The notes beneath the pieces are model-generated. The model made no database searches, was not told where the DNA came from, and saw only the letters and a list, made by a program, of their open reading frames with translations. Below, piece after piece: positions 1 through 12,200 of a DNA stretch of 64,000 bases. Numbering within the stretch: the stretch's first letter is position 1; each line of letters starts with the position of its first letter. The position numbers and the translations under genes were made by a program. This stretch comes from Capitella teleta (lineage: Eukaryota; Annelida; Polychaeta; Capitellidae). The DNA is taken from NCBI GenBank assembly GCA_000328365.1, contig KB310536.1, positions 1 to 64,000 on the forward strand. Reading direction: 5' to 3'.

Positions 1-271
1 GTACGTGGTGATGCCACTATATGGTACATGGGTTGTTGTATGATATAATCTTCATGTGATCTGCCCTTTTCGTTAATTTGTCTGTTTCCTTGGGAATGGA
101 GGAGTGCGGATTAATGGGGTCTGACTGTAGTTGCACCTTTACTATGTATCGTTTTTCATACTTCGATCATTAATCATTTCTGCATAACTTGTTATTGTAT
201 ATTGTTTGGTTAGTTAAATAATGATTGCCTAAAGATATTGTGTGTTTGTGACTGCCATTCTCTTCTCACAG

Positions 272-1076
272 ATAACTTGGAATGGACTCAACAGAGACAG
301 AGATATTGGAGTATCTACTCAATGACCTTAATGGTGTGTGTCTTATTCTTTGCAAATCAGATATGTTTAATTTCAATTCACGTTGAATTTACAGATGCTG
401 AGAACATATGGAGATAAAGCTGTGCGGACCTGGCAGCTGTTGAGAATGATTTCTCTCTGTAGTGTGGTGGTAGGTTTTAATTGCATTTTTATGTAATGTA
501 TGTATTTTAGCTTATTATCATATGGAAGTTTGTTTACTTTTTAAATGCAAACATTTGCAATATATTGAGCAGTGTTGATAACAAAATACATTGAATGGAA
601 AGTGAATAATGAAATTAGGGATGCACGGATAACCGACTATCTGACAGGTTAACAGGATATCTGAATCTGATAAAAAACAGTAACATTTTTGGATAGTAGA
701 TATTCATTCTCAGATAAAATAAATTCTTCAATTCACCTCCTGTGTGCCCTGGTTGAAGTCATTTTGAGGCATTATGTGAGTGTCTTTGTTGTATAAGCAC
801 CACATGCATTGAGGCATGAATGTGTCATGCACATGTATATAACTTTCAACAAACCATTGCCAGGATATTGTATAATTGTATAATGTTCTTGGTTACAGTA
901 TAATCTTTATATGTTGGAACTCCCATCACTCAAATTGCCCAAGTCAAGAACATTTCTTCTTTCTCATATTCTTTTTAATCACTTGTTGTGGTACTGAAAT
1001 TATTTGCAAACATGATTGTATTCATGTATTTCAGCAGAGTTTTCACTACCAATACTATGTTTTTTATTTGAAATAA
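272..1076 (+). CDS. Possible C-terminal exons of a SAM methyltransferase-like gene (partial)
   Basis: Three short exons with plausible splice sites can be joined in phase 0: 272-310 (after a CAG acceptor, donor gtatct), 395-469 (acceptor acag, donor gtaggt) and 1035-1076 (acceptor ttcag, stop TAA at 1074-1076). The product would end with ITWNGLNRDRDIG, then MLRTYGDKAVRTWQLLRM and then QSFHYQYYVFYLK. From memory this pattern (W...L..NRD, then TYG...A...WQ..RM, then a final HYxxYVF) resembles the C-terminus of cyclopropane-synthase or coclaurine-N-methyltransferase-like enzymes. The SAM-binding fold itself would lie left of the window, so the family call is an inference. The first exon has a rival donor at 330 that leaves a different frame. 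An AATAAA-like signal follows near 1086. Confidence 0.33.
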
Positions 1077-1460
1077 GTATGACATGAATAAAAAAAAGAA
1101 AAATTCAAGTATGTATTGCTGTTATGTGTTGATATTATTATATCTATTATATTAAAAAAAATGTTGTCCTTGTGATCTTTAGCCAGGAAGATTGTCATGT
1201 GCAATTTTGCAGTCATTTCTTGTGATAAGGCTATTAATCTATTTCTAATTTACAGTTGTGAATACACACATGTATAATTAACTGATCTAAGGATTAACAA
1301 CAATAAACGGAAATTACTATGAAGTCTGATCACAGATTCTACCAAGAAGATACATGCCTTGGGCTGAAGCTGCCCCCTCCTATAATCCTGAGTTCGCCCA
1401 TTGATTGTGAGCCCGTGTGGCAGGCTCCTTTTCGCAAGTCAGCGCTGAAAAAATACCCTT

Positions 1461-1576
1461 CCTGAGGGGCGCAATTCATAACGAATCAAACCTGATGGGC
1501 GTAAATCATAACGAATCAACTTGAGGGGCGCAAATCATAACGCATCAAGCTTAGAGGCGCAAATCATAACGCATCG
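1461..1576. repeat. Degenerate tandem repeat, about 30-bp unit, four copies
   Basis: Four copies of a unit reading roughly gaggggcgcaaatcataac followed by gcatcaa start near 1464, 1494, 1523 and 1554. The spacing is 29-31 bp with a few substitutions and a small deletion in the last copy. The unit is much more GC-rich than its surroundings. Confidence 0.75.
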
Positions 1577-1598
1577 TATAATGATGCGCTCCCCAGCA

Positions 1599-1619
1599 GC
1601 GCAACATAGTATGTTGCGC
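1599..1619. repeat. Perfect palindrome, 10-bp arms
   Basis: gcgcaacata (1599-1608), one central g, then tatgttgcgc (1610-1619), an exact inverted repeat. It directly follows the 30-bp tandem repeat and precedes related cctgaggagc motifs. Confidence 0.85.
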
Positions 1620-1620
1620 C

Positions 1621-1715
1621 CCTGAGGAGCGCAAACAGAGCCCAGTCAATGTAAGCCATGAGCCCCTGAGGAGCTCAGTAAGCTCCTGAGGAATTCAGTA
1701 AGCCCCCCAGGAGCC
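1621..1715. repeat. Short cctgaggag(c/a) repeats
   Basis: The motif cctgagga recurs at 1621, 1665 and 1685, and the last two are followed by (g/a)(g/a)(c/t)tcagtaagc with a 20-bp period. A degraded copy lies near 1708. The phrase tcagcgctga, followed by an ataccctt-like run, occurs both before (about 1439) and after (about 1744) the whole repetitive block, so it may be one insertion with related ends. Confidence 0.5.
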
Positions 1716-2194
1716 CACACTCTTTATGGAAGATTCCTCAGATCAGCGCTGATAACCCTTCTAGAATTTTTACAGTCACTTTCGGTTCGTGAAACCAAAA
1801 CAAACTACAACAGAAGGATGGGTTAAAGGCAGATACTGGGGTGAAGGCCGTTTTGCATCCAACTCTTGTAGGCAACCAAGGAGGGCGTTATGATTTGATG
1901 GTGAAATCACCCGAAAGAACAAGTGTGAGTGAGTGAGTGAGATGTCAATATTGTTCCGAATTTCACGGGATGATTGTGCTGTTTATCGATGATTTTGAAG
2001 TTTTCGTACTCTTATGTTTCTTGGGGAACTATGTGTTTTGATTGAAACGTTAGCGGTATGGTTAAAATCGAAATAATATTTATATTGTTCATTTGTTGGA
2101 GATCCACAACTCAGTTTCAGATACTCGGTCTAAAAAATGATGCTGTGGCTTTCATAACGTACCTTTTCTCCCTTAGATTTTGAACGATCATACG

Positions 2195-5100
2195 ATGGAT
2201 CTTCCACTTGATCAGAGATTCAAGAACCGAGGAGGGAAGAAAACGCCGGCGCTGGTCAGATTAATCATTAGTTGTATAATAATTCATAAATTTTATTTGT
2301 TATTCACACCCAGGCCCCTTGTTGGATGAAAAACATTGATTTCCTGCTGTACCAAGCGCCCCCTGTGAACCCAAACGACGGAGCAGCGAGGGAGGAATGG
2401 ATCGAAAGAGCAACGTTCATGGAGAGTGATCTCCAGAGTCTACTGAGGATGCCTCACGAGGCTTTCTGGTGTCAAGTAAGAGCGGCTTATGACCTTTGAA
2501 CTGATGTTCATTGAACATTTTCAGGTTGTGTTTGATGAATCTCTCCACAGATGCATCGATAGCTATCTACGCTTCGCTCCTCGGTGAGTTCAAGTCAACT
2601 CGTGTGTCCTATTTAATGGTTCACTCACAGTCCGTTTGATGTGGTGTACACGCTGCCTGACAACGTGCAAGTGAAACAAGACTCACTTCACCGTCTCATC
2701 TTCATGACCTGCTTGCGAATGGCCACGCATAAAGAAAGCAAAGTAAAATGCGGAACTTAATGTCATGTCATGAATTAATTTTCATGTCTATTGTTTTCTC
2801 CGTTACAGAAAGATTTTATCACACCTCGCATTTTTGGCGACATTCTCTACGAGAACTTCCTGTTTGATGTTCCAAAGTTGATGGATTTGTGCGTCCTCTA
2901 CGGTCAAGACAACAAACCGCTCCTGACCAAAATGCTCACCAACATCTTCACCCAACAACCAAAATATTCAGACGATTTACGGGAATCCCTTCCAACCATT
3001 CTGCATGTAAATTCCTCAGCTTCATCCGTACAAATCATCACATTCCTTCTCTCAGGTTCTCAACAGTGTCTGCCAGAAATGCGGCTTAGAATGCGACTCA
3101 GCTCCGTCTTCCCCTCAGAAACTGCAAACTTCTGGACCAACCAGCCTCACCACAATGCCAATCTCCGAATTCCAGGATCTTGTTTTCTACGTCTCTGATA
3201 CGGCACAAACTCTCTTCAATTTCCTTGATGTTTATGACGCAGCAGCAAAACACATGATTCAGGACGACTTTCCTGTCAAGTAAGTAGTTAGTGGTCGCAG
3301 TCAATCGCAAAAAAGACAAGGCTCCGAAAATACTCAATTAACCTTATTGAATTGACTGCTATGAAATATACACTAATGCAGTTATTCATAAAAATTATGC
3401 TTGAGAAATATATACATATAAATATATGTTTGGATAAGATATTCTGGAAGCTTCTAATCACCTGCGTTCCTCAGGTGGTGCCAGAGAAGTGAGGCAATCC
3501 TCTCCACTCTGATGTCTGCCATAGCAGACAGAGACTGGACTGGATCCACCTTGAAGCCTCTTCTGAAGGGAAAATTGAACGCTGCTCTGGCGGCAACTGC
3601 ACATGTCTTTCACTCTCTGGTTTTCCAAAACACCCTGCTGCCTCTGATGGAGCACGCAAGGTACTGGTCAAGTACTCATCTCTTTGTCTCATAATTGTGT
3701 GCATTTATTTCATAGTAACCCAGCAGAGTTATATGAGTTGTATTTGCACTTGATGACCGCTGTACTTGGAGAAATTAGGTGAGATAGAAGTCCACGTGTT
3801 TGCTTGTTCTAACAGATTCCTCGCAGGATGCTGGCTGTGCACGAGGTTCTTTTCCCGTTCTCTGAGGATCGAGATCTTCTTGTGCAATGTTGCCCTGGAA
3901 TGTGAGTCTTCTTTTGTAAATACAGAATCCTAATATGCATCACTTTATCTCTAGAGATGAAACTCAGCTGCAATTCATTGAGGATGGAATTCAAACTGCT
4001 TGTTGTCATCGTGCCATGAAATCCGAGGGTAAAAAAGGCAAGAAGAAACGTGAGGTTTCATTTGCTGTTGCTGAAGCAGTTGCTCCTCCTCCGGTGAGGT
4101 CAGCTTTGTTTCCTCTTCCTCGATTAACCTCCAATCATAGATGGAGCCACAGGAGACCATAGGTGCATGCGCACCGAAGATGAAAGGAATTGAACTTGAT
4201 TCTTTGATATCATCCGTGCACGATTTGTTGCCAGATTTGGGAGAAGGATTTATAGAAGTGAGAGTTCCATGCAATATCAAATATCGTGTAATATATTTGT
4301 GTGTGCAGCTTTGCTTAGAGGAATTAGATTACAATGTTGAGCGAGTGATCAACTGCGTTCTCGAAGGACGCCTGCCTCCCTCTCTCGACGACATTGAACG
4401 CACTTTGGAAAGGTCAGATTTTGATTCATACATAATGGATCGTTAAATTGATACTTCTGACTATAGGACGAAACCGACGAGTGATGAAACGGAATCTCTT
4501 CTGGAACAACGACGCAACATTTTTGATAACGATGATTTTGATGTTTTTTCCAAGGAGAAGGTCGCCAGTGATCAGATCCACCAGGGGAAAAAGTTTGTTA
4601 CAACATTCCAATTCTTTGAGCCATTACTAAGAATGTCATATTCACGCAGAGAGAAAAGTCAAGACATGTCAGTTCTGGAGGACAAATCAGGAATTGAGAA
4701 CTTCCGGGAACTCTACAATCGATATGGAAGTGAGGACGTGGAATCGATCTATGACAAGGTGATTGAGTACGATGATGAGTATGATGACACCTACGACTCC
4801 CACCTGATTGGAGCGAATGACGGGGACTCAGCTGATGAACTCGCAGCCAAAAAGTCAGTCATGCGGTTATTAAAGCGACTTGATTTATGCCTTGAATTTC
4901 CAGAGTTCCATTAATATTTGGAAATCTGAATCAGAGACAGCAGCAGGCTTCAGGGGAAGAATCTGAGGTCAGTGGGTCATACTCTGTGACCTAATTGTAG
5001 CTTGTTCATTTTAGGATGACTCTGATGGGGAAGAAAGCCAGCCACTGAGAGATGCTTTTGTTCAGGACCCAGCGAAGCTACGTGAGGCACAGGCGAGGAG

Positions 5101-5278
5101 AAGAGCCACTCAGCAGGCGAGGAGGGGGCGACCGGTCAATACAGAGAAGAAGAAAGATGTTGTGGGGGCAGCCAAAGGTCAAGGTCAAAGCTCTGATGTC
5201 TTACGCAACAGAGCATCGAAGGAGAAGAACAAGAATAAAAACAGAAAAGCCCAAGCAGACCGCAAAAGAAGAGTTTGA
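2195..5278 (+). CDS. ASCC2: Activating signal cointegrator 1 complex subunit 2 (ASCC2)
   Basis: ASCC2 is the ubiquitin-binding subunit of the ASCC complex, which works with the helicase ASCC3 and ALKBH3 in alkylation repair and in splitting collided ribosomes. Sixteen coding exons were joined: 2195-2254, 2314-2475, 2525-2583, 2631-2742, 2809-3006, 3056-3279, 3475-3660, 3716-3778, 3827-3901, 3955-4093, 4141-4257, 4309-4412, 4467-4592, 4650-4853, 4904-4967 and 5015-5278. They give 2157 nt, 718 aa, against about 757 in human. The N-terminus (MDLPLDQRF, ERATFMESDL, FWCQVVFDESL) and the LYENFLFDVPKLMDLCVLYG block match human ASCC2. The CUE domain is near residues 430-485 (ELDSLISSVHDLLPDLGEGF, then LEELDYNVERVINCVLE). 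Acidic DDEYDDTYD and a Lys/Arg-rich tail follow. The start is the first ATG in the exon and aligns with the human N-terminus. Most introns are only 45-65 nt. Confidence 0.96.
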
Positions 5279-5297
5279 TATGCCCTCTCATGCTGAA

Positions 5298-5303
5298 ATA
5301 AAA
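5298..5303 (+). terminator. Likely ASCC2 polyadenylation signal
   Basis: An AATAAA (within gctgaaataaaaat) lies about 20 nt downstream of the ASCC2 stop codon. If used, it leaves a very short 3' UTR. Confidence 0.5.
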
Positions 5304-6215
5304 ATTGGTTCTGTTTTGATTCAGTAATTCTAAACAATTCGAATTCGAAGTTCTAAATAGAGGTCGATATTGCCACACATACAATCATCCCTCATTAATT
5401 TGACCTGGTTAAGCATCGATTTCAGCCCATTGGAAGTGTGGGATGTCCTTAGATTAATGTTATATATGTATTGTCTCGCACGCTTCAGAGCCAAGTGATA
5501 ATTGAGAAACACTTCAGCCCATGATCGGGTATTGAGGGATTCAGACAAAGATCAAAGTTAATGAGGGTGACTTTAAAGTCTGAATTTCTGGATAATTTGG
5601 TGGTTGCTGTGGAAACTAAATGGATCAGATTTATGAGTTTGCTGATCTGTGAAAAAATATTGTGAATGAATAAAAGGAGAAGCAGTTTGTATTTGATGAA
5701 GTTTATTAACTCGTACAAAGTCATGCAAATGATGAACGTAAACTGTGAAAGGGGACGGATGAGTGAACATTGCTTTCGTGAAACGCAAATCATTCAAAGG
5801 GGGTGAAATAAACACTGCTTTGACCTTGGGACGGCAAAGGTTACAATAAAAATAACACTTTTGAAGTTGGGTTGAGCATGAATTATAGGATAAGCAAAAA
5901 ATTTGGAGAAATATCTATTCTGATAATGCAACACTGTTACTCAACTGTAGATGATGATTAAAATATTGTTATAATTATGTATATTCATTAGGAATACAAT
6001 ATTTGGCACCATTCCGGTTTGTATTCAAGAATAAAATTGGTATAAATCAATTTGTATTATTAAAATATGGGATAAAATATGCAAAATAATGTCAATACAC
6101 AAACAAAATAATAAGCACTATGTCAGTAACATGGAAAACAGAAAGAAATTATAATAAGTTTAAGTCAAAATATAACAAACAATTGATGACAAGAAACTCA
6201 TCACAGATCTGAAAA
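5304..6215. other. Convergent intergenic gap between ASCC2 and CEP164
   Basis: No coding potential is supported. The region is AT-rich and must hold the 3' UTR of CEP164 on the minus strand. A TTTATT on the plus strand near 5701 would read as AATAAA for CEP164, about 510 nt beyond its stop. Confidence 0.6.
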
Positions 6216-9200
6216 TCACAAATGTCGAAGGTGGAGTTGATCGTGGGCATCCAGTTCCAGACGCATGGCCCCACTGCCAAGGTCACCAGAGGTCAATGCC
6301 CCTCCTGACTCGGAAAGACTCGCTCTGCCAAAAAGAGGCAGCGTTTAACCAGAGATGCAAGTGGTTATTTCAGTGCTTACAGGTCGTTGTCCACGGCAGA
6401 CGAGGCGTGAGGGCCATCTGGACTGAGGCCCATCTCACGCTGGTAGTTCCTCAGCCATTGACGGTGCTCGTGTAACATGACCTCTGTGCTCTTGCTTGCA
6501 GTGCCCCCTGCTGGTGACGCACCGAAACGCACGGAGGAGCCGCGACCCATTTGAGACTGCATGTTGCGCAATTGGTCTCTGAAGAATAAATTAAAAGTTG
6601 ATTACAAACAATTTGGTTAAGATTTAGCCAACTGACCTAACATCAATGTGCACAAACGAATAGCTGCCAGGAAATTGAGATGAAGATCCAACAGGTATTG
6701 GAGCATTTTGCTCTGGAAGAATACGATTGGTTATAGATTGTACAGTGAGTGAATTGCAAGTGGGTACCTCCGAAATACTTCTTCCATTTCTTTTCCAGGG
6801 ACTTTTCAGCCGATTCGTAACGCACTCCGAAATCTAAATGATGCTGAGGCTCCGTGATGTAAGGGTTTGTTGGCCGCATGCTCGAAAGTGGGGTTGGCGT
6901 AAATGAGGCGGAGGTTGGCATAAGATGAGGCTGCGGGGAGGTCGTGAACCCTCCGAAAGGAGGGCCGGTGGAGAGGGCGCCACTGGGCGAATTATGCACG
7001 CTCAGAAAACCGAGAATTCGGTTGAGGTTACTGTTCATCTTGTTCATTTCATCTTCAAATTTGCCCATGTGGCCGTTTGAAGTGCGCTTGGCCCACTTGA
7101 TGCCTTTGACTAAAAGGAAGGACGGGAATTGATCGCTTGTATGACCTCTAAACTGACCTCTGTTAAGTCCAGCATCGGCCATATCGTTGCTGCTGATGCC
7201 ACTGCTCTCATCTGAGTCTGTCAGTTCCATATCAGACAGATGCAGTGACTTGAGTGGCCGGTGTTCGAACAGCTTCAGACTGTCGAGATCATCGTCTGCG
7301 TTTGAAACGGTGTTCTCCATCTGAAGCAGCTTCCTCTCTTTCTCCCGCAAGATGCGTGCTCCTGCTGACATGCTGACCCGCATCTTATCAAGCTCCATGG
7401 CCTCCTGGTCAAGGGAGGACTTCACGTCATCCAGGATGGATGGCATGGAAGTCTATCAATGAGGACGTAACGCAAGCAGAGCAGACGACCTTTGACATAC
7501 CTGTCCTTTGGTGTCGTAATCAAACTCCTGGCGTGCCCTCCTCAGGGAGGCCTGTCTCTCCTTCAGAGATCTCCGCTGCTTACGAAGGAATTCCCGCGCA
7601 ATCACAATCGACTCACTTTCGTGCACAAGGTGGTCGCGGATGCTGGATGATCGCGGCTGCAGCCGTTGTTGCAGCTGAGCTATGTCAGGATCGTACATAA
7701 AGGAGTCTTCCTCCTCATCCATCCATGCATCCAGAGCCTAAAACAAGGAAAAGAAATGAAAGAATAAACATGAGAAGGAGACCTCACGTCTGGAGTCAAA
7801 CGCTGTCGCTCGCTGTCTGATTTGCGCCTTTGTCTAAAATGACGCGGCGTTTTTGACTCTTCAGTTTCAGAGACGCTGAGGTCGTTCATGCTCATGCTCT
7901 TCCCTAATTTATGCGTGGCTTCGTGGTCAGGAGGCGGAGTCAGCGTGGCTTCCCTGTCGAAAGTGACGCTGCGCCTGCCACCTGCCAGCTCCTGCTCCTC
8001 CATTATGTCCACTTTGTTGTGATATTCCCTCAGTTTGCGCTGCACTTGTTCTCTGCTCAAACGCAGACGTCGGACGTCTGACTCCAGATCAACCTTTTCC
8101 GTGCGGAGCGCCTCCAGCATCCTCCTCTCCTCCTGAACTTCCTTCTGCAGCTGTCGCAGCTCAGCACGGAGTTTATTGACCTCATCGCGACTGAGGTCGG
8201 CTCCTTTGTGACCTGCCACAGCCTCCTAGAGAAGATAATATCTCAAGATAATATATCATATTATGAAAGGTCAAGAGGTCAGAAATGACCACTCAACAAC
8301 TCACGTCTCGCTCTTGGTCAAGGTCATTGAGGCTCTGTCGCAGGTTATCCCGCTTGGCAGTAACGCCTTCTTCCTGTAAGGAACATTAGCAGCTGTAGCT
8401 GTGGCAGCTGTGCACTTACCTCTTTTTGCAGCTGCTCTTTCAGGGAAGCCAGCTGCCGCTTTTTATGTTCCAATGCATCAGCTTGAGCTGCAATTTCATC
8501 CTCCTGTAAAAGAACAATTCCAAAATAAATCAAAGAACGATGATTATAATATGATGTAACGATGCACGAAACGACCACATCAGATATGCAATCAACCACA
8601 TTCATATTCGCATGCAAATGTATCAAGTAAAACATAATAAACCAAATCTCGTTCCAAGAAAACCATCACACCCTGATTCCAGGAAGAAATAATTTGTGCT
8701 GATACTAGTTCACACTAGATACTCAAGTTCATCAGGCAGAGGTGTCTCTATCAGAAATACTGAACAGATCACACGTGTTAAATCAAGGGCTTGTGCTGAG
8801 GGAAATTTAATTTCTCCCTGGAATCAACCTCTGATTGGTAAAACATGCAGCAGATTTTCCCATCAAACGAAACCATCGCAACCACTTTTGAACCAAAACA
8901 CGCCTGGCACATGCCTTTCATAGAAATCAACCACCTCACAGTTGCAACCTGATCATAGATATATATGCATTCCATAGACTACAGCATATATAATGAAAAA
9001 TATTATAATTAATTAGAGTAATATAGAGTGCACTCTTTCCATGGCAACACTTAATTATCTGTGAGAGTGAGTATAGCGACTTGACTAGACGGATGATTTG
9101 CAGTGACCTTCAATCTGACCTTCGCTTTCAATTCGCTCCTTGATTCCTCAATTTTGTTCAAAATTTTAGCTTCCTACAAAACAATCGTGCAAGAGAAGAA

Positions 9201-12200
9201 TATTAACAAAGAAGCAGAAGAACAAAAAAACAGATTAGAAGAATCAAAACCAAATCATTAGGAAAATGTCAATGGATCAATTGAATGAATAACCTAATAT
9301 TAATTTGATCAAAAGATTTGTTGAAAATGCAATTGACACTGGGGAAAATGAATGGTGAGAAACACGATTTTTTATATATAATTTCACACGTTAAATGTAA
9401 AACACTGGGTGTTAAACTAAAAAAGCTAAACACTGACTGAAATATATCCAATAAGTTGAACACTGACCATTTCTTCTTGTTCTTCCTCCAATTTCTGTTT
9501 CTTCACCACAAACGAACGTCGCATTTTCTCCAATTCTTGATCTTGTTCCCTTGACAACTGACGACATTTTGTTGCCAAGTCATCTTCATTTTGACGCCTC
9601 TGTTTCAGTTCCTGCCAGAAGATGAATAATGAAAGTAAAAACAATTCAAAATCAAATATAAATGCATTAAAAATGCAGAAGTTATTATTTTTTTCACTTG
9701 ATGATTCACAAAATTACCTGAACTTACTTTCTCTTTGAGTTGTTGATTAAGTGCCTCCAGATCTTCCTTGTGCTCTGCCTTAATTGCTTCCAATTCCCTC
9801 TGCTGTTTCTCCTTCAAAGCAGCTTTCCTCTCCTCCAACACCTCATCCATCTGCAAACCAGAACAATAAGACTCGCCTCACACCCTCCACTTGACCTCTG
9901 ACCCCTCGCTCTAGATCCTCAATCGCCTCTTGGCGTTCCTTCGCAGCCTTTAATTCCGCCTCCTGTCGTTGCTTCTCTGATTCCTGAGCGTGCGACAAAT
10001 TCTCCCTGAGTCTCAACAATTCCTGAATTAAACAAACAATTAAACTTGCTGCACGATATGATATAATCAATAATTAGTATTTTGATTATATTACATAATT
10101 ATGTACAGCAGAAATATCGCTCCAAACAGTGCAAGAAAACTCTCTTGATTCAATTCTACCTCATCATGTTCCTCCGTCAGTTTTTCACGCAGCTGTTCCA
10201 TCTTGTAAGCGTGCCTCTTCTCAGCTTCTTCCTGCATCTCTTGAAGATCAGCGTCTAATCGTTCCTGAAACTTCTCCATGCAATCTTTCTGATAACTTTC
10301 CAACTCTGACTGATGCTCTCCCTCAAGTTCTCCGATCTACAATTAACAGAAAAGCTCACAAAGTGCAAAGAAGTCACCGCAGTCGACCACACATGTACAC
10401 AGCGTTCAACCAAAATATCCCCATCACCAACCTTAGCTTTGATGTTTTTTAGGACGCCATCTTTCTCAGCGTTTAATTTCTTCTCTTCATCGCGTTTTAA
10501 TTCATTGACTTCAGTTCGCAGTTTTGCAAGCTGTGAGTTCATATCAGCCCTGAGATATAAAATAAAAAATAAAAAGATCAACGAGTTCTTCGTCTCCACA
10601 GACCTCATCGCTGCTTCTTGTTGTCGATTTTCCGTCTCCAGCCTCCTCCTGAGCTCGTTGAGTGCATCCTCAGCATCCCTCCTCATTCTTTTTTCCTCTT
10701 CTTCTTTTTCTTCGCGTAATTGCTGACCAAGTTTTTTCAGAGCGGATTCTTTCTCCAGTTTTAATTTCCGTTCTTCAGACTCAGTTTCACGCTTCACGTC
10801 TGAGCTCAACTGAGAAATTTTCTGGGATTTCTCCTAAAAAAGGGGCAGAAAAACGTAAGAAATACGAGAAGAGGAAGAATAAAGATAGACTCACCTCCAA
10901 TAACTGCTGCTTGGTCATTTCTACCTCATGGTCCACCTCACCGCGGATTCTATTCACAAGATCAGGATTATCTTGCACTCTCCTGCGGTCAGTAAAACAA
11001 CATTTAAATGAGAATATTAGTCGTTGACTAAATTATTTTACAGAATGAATGATTAGATGTTGACCAAATAATATTTAGAGAGAAGAGCCAAAGACCTTTC
11101 AGCAGCTTGAGCCGACAACACAGCTCTTCGTTTCCTGTCTTCGTCCTCGGAATCCTTCTTTTTCATGTCAGTTGTCATGGATAAACTTTTCCCCGTTGGA
11201 TCTAAACGATCTGTTCCAGGAGGGGATGGGGAGGACTTCAGAGATGGACTTCCTCTGGCAGTGTCAAAATCCTAAACATACATTTGATACTAAAATCAAC
11301 AAATTTTCTAATTATTTTTTCAAACTTGCCCCAGATCCAACAGGAGTTAACATATCAATGTCAATGTTGATACGTTCTGATAAATTCTTATCAATTCCAA
11401 AATCCTTGAAAAAAAAAAATATAAATTAGTCACCAGGTTTCAGAGATGTTGAAAGAAACTCACGACATCTTTATCAAATCCTTCGCTGCCGGTTTCAGAA
11501 GGAGTTTTGAATTTTTTAGGCTCCTTTTCACTTGGGTCAGATTCCTATGGGAAAAGAAGGAATTTTCAGAGGAGGAGACCTGGGCATCAGGGACACTCAC
11601 CTCGTAACCAAGTTCATCAACATCGCGGAGCTCAAACTTCTTGTGGAGTCCATCAGGCTGAAAGAGAAACATGATTAAAAGAACAGGAAAGAGATGAAAC
11701 GAACCTCATCATCTTCATCATCATTATCGTCCGGCATATCTGGCATCAGCTGAATGTTTTCATCTCTACCGGTCATCAGTCCACTCATGCCGGTCATTGA
11801 GAGGTCAAGGTCAAGTGAAGCAGTCTTCAGGGAGCTGTGGGTGTTGGCCAAGCCTCCCATGTACGACTGAAAGAAGACGTGAATCAGAGATGTGCTACAA
11901 TTACACCAAAGAGTGGATTAGGCGTGATTATGGTTAAAGAACATCCATCCACCATTGAACACCACATTCAGATGAGTCTGCAAGGTTTGACCACAAAGCG
12001 TGTTAGCTGCCCCCAAAACACCAACAGCGAAAAAATAAATCTCACTCAATAGCCATCGGCCAGGTCCTGTGATCGATGAAATAATCTATGTACAATTTCA
12101 CAAACAAAACAAAATATTTAGCATCAAAGACACCACACATTTATGTCATTTTGAGAAAATCATAAATCAAACACAAATTTGATTTTAAGAAGCAACATCG

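Larger units (their letters stand above)
1077..2194. other. Intergenic region before ASCC2
   Basis: No gene is seen here. It holds AT-rich DNA to about 1350, then GC-richer repetitive DNA (described separately), a short GTGA-type simple repeat near 1926-1941, and the probable promoter and 5' UTR of ASCC2. A ccttag acceptor-like site at 2171-2176 may close a 5' UTR intron just before the start codon. Confidence 0.6.

Noticed and set aside
1461-1725. A CRISPR array
   Set aside because: Repeats are adjacent and degenerate without unique spacers, and the genome is animal.
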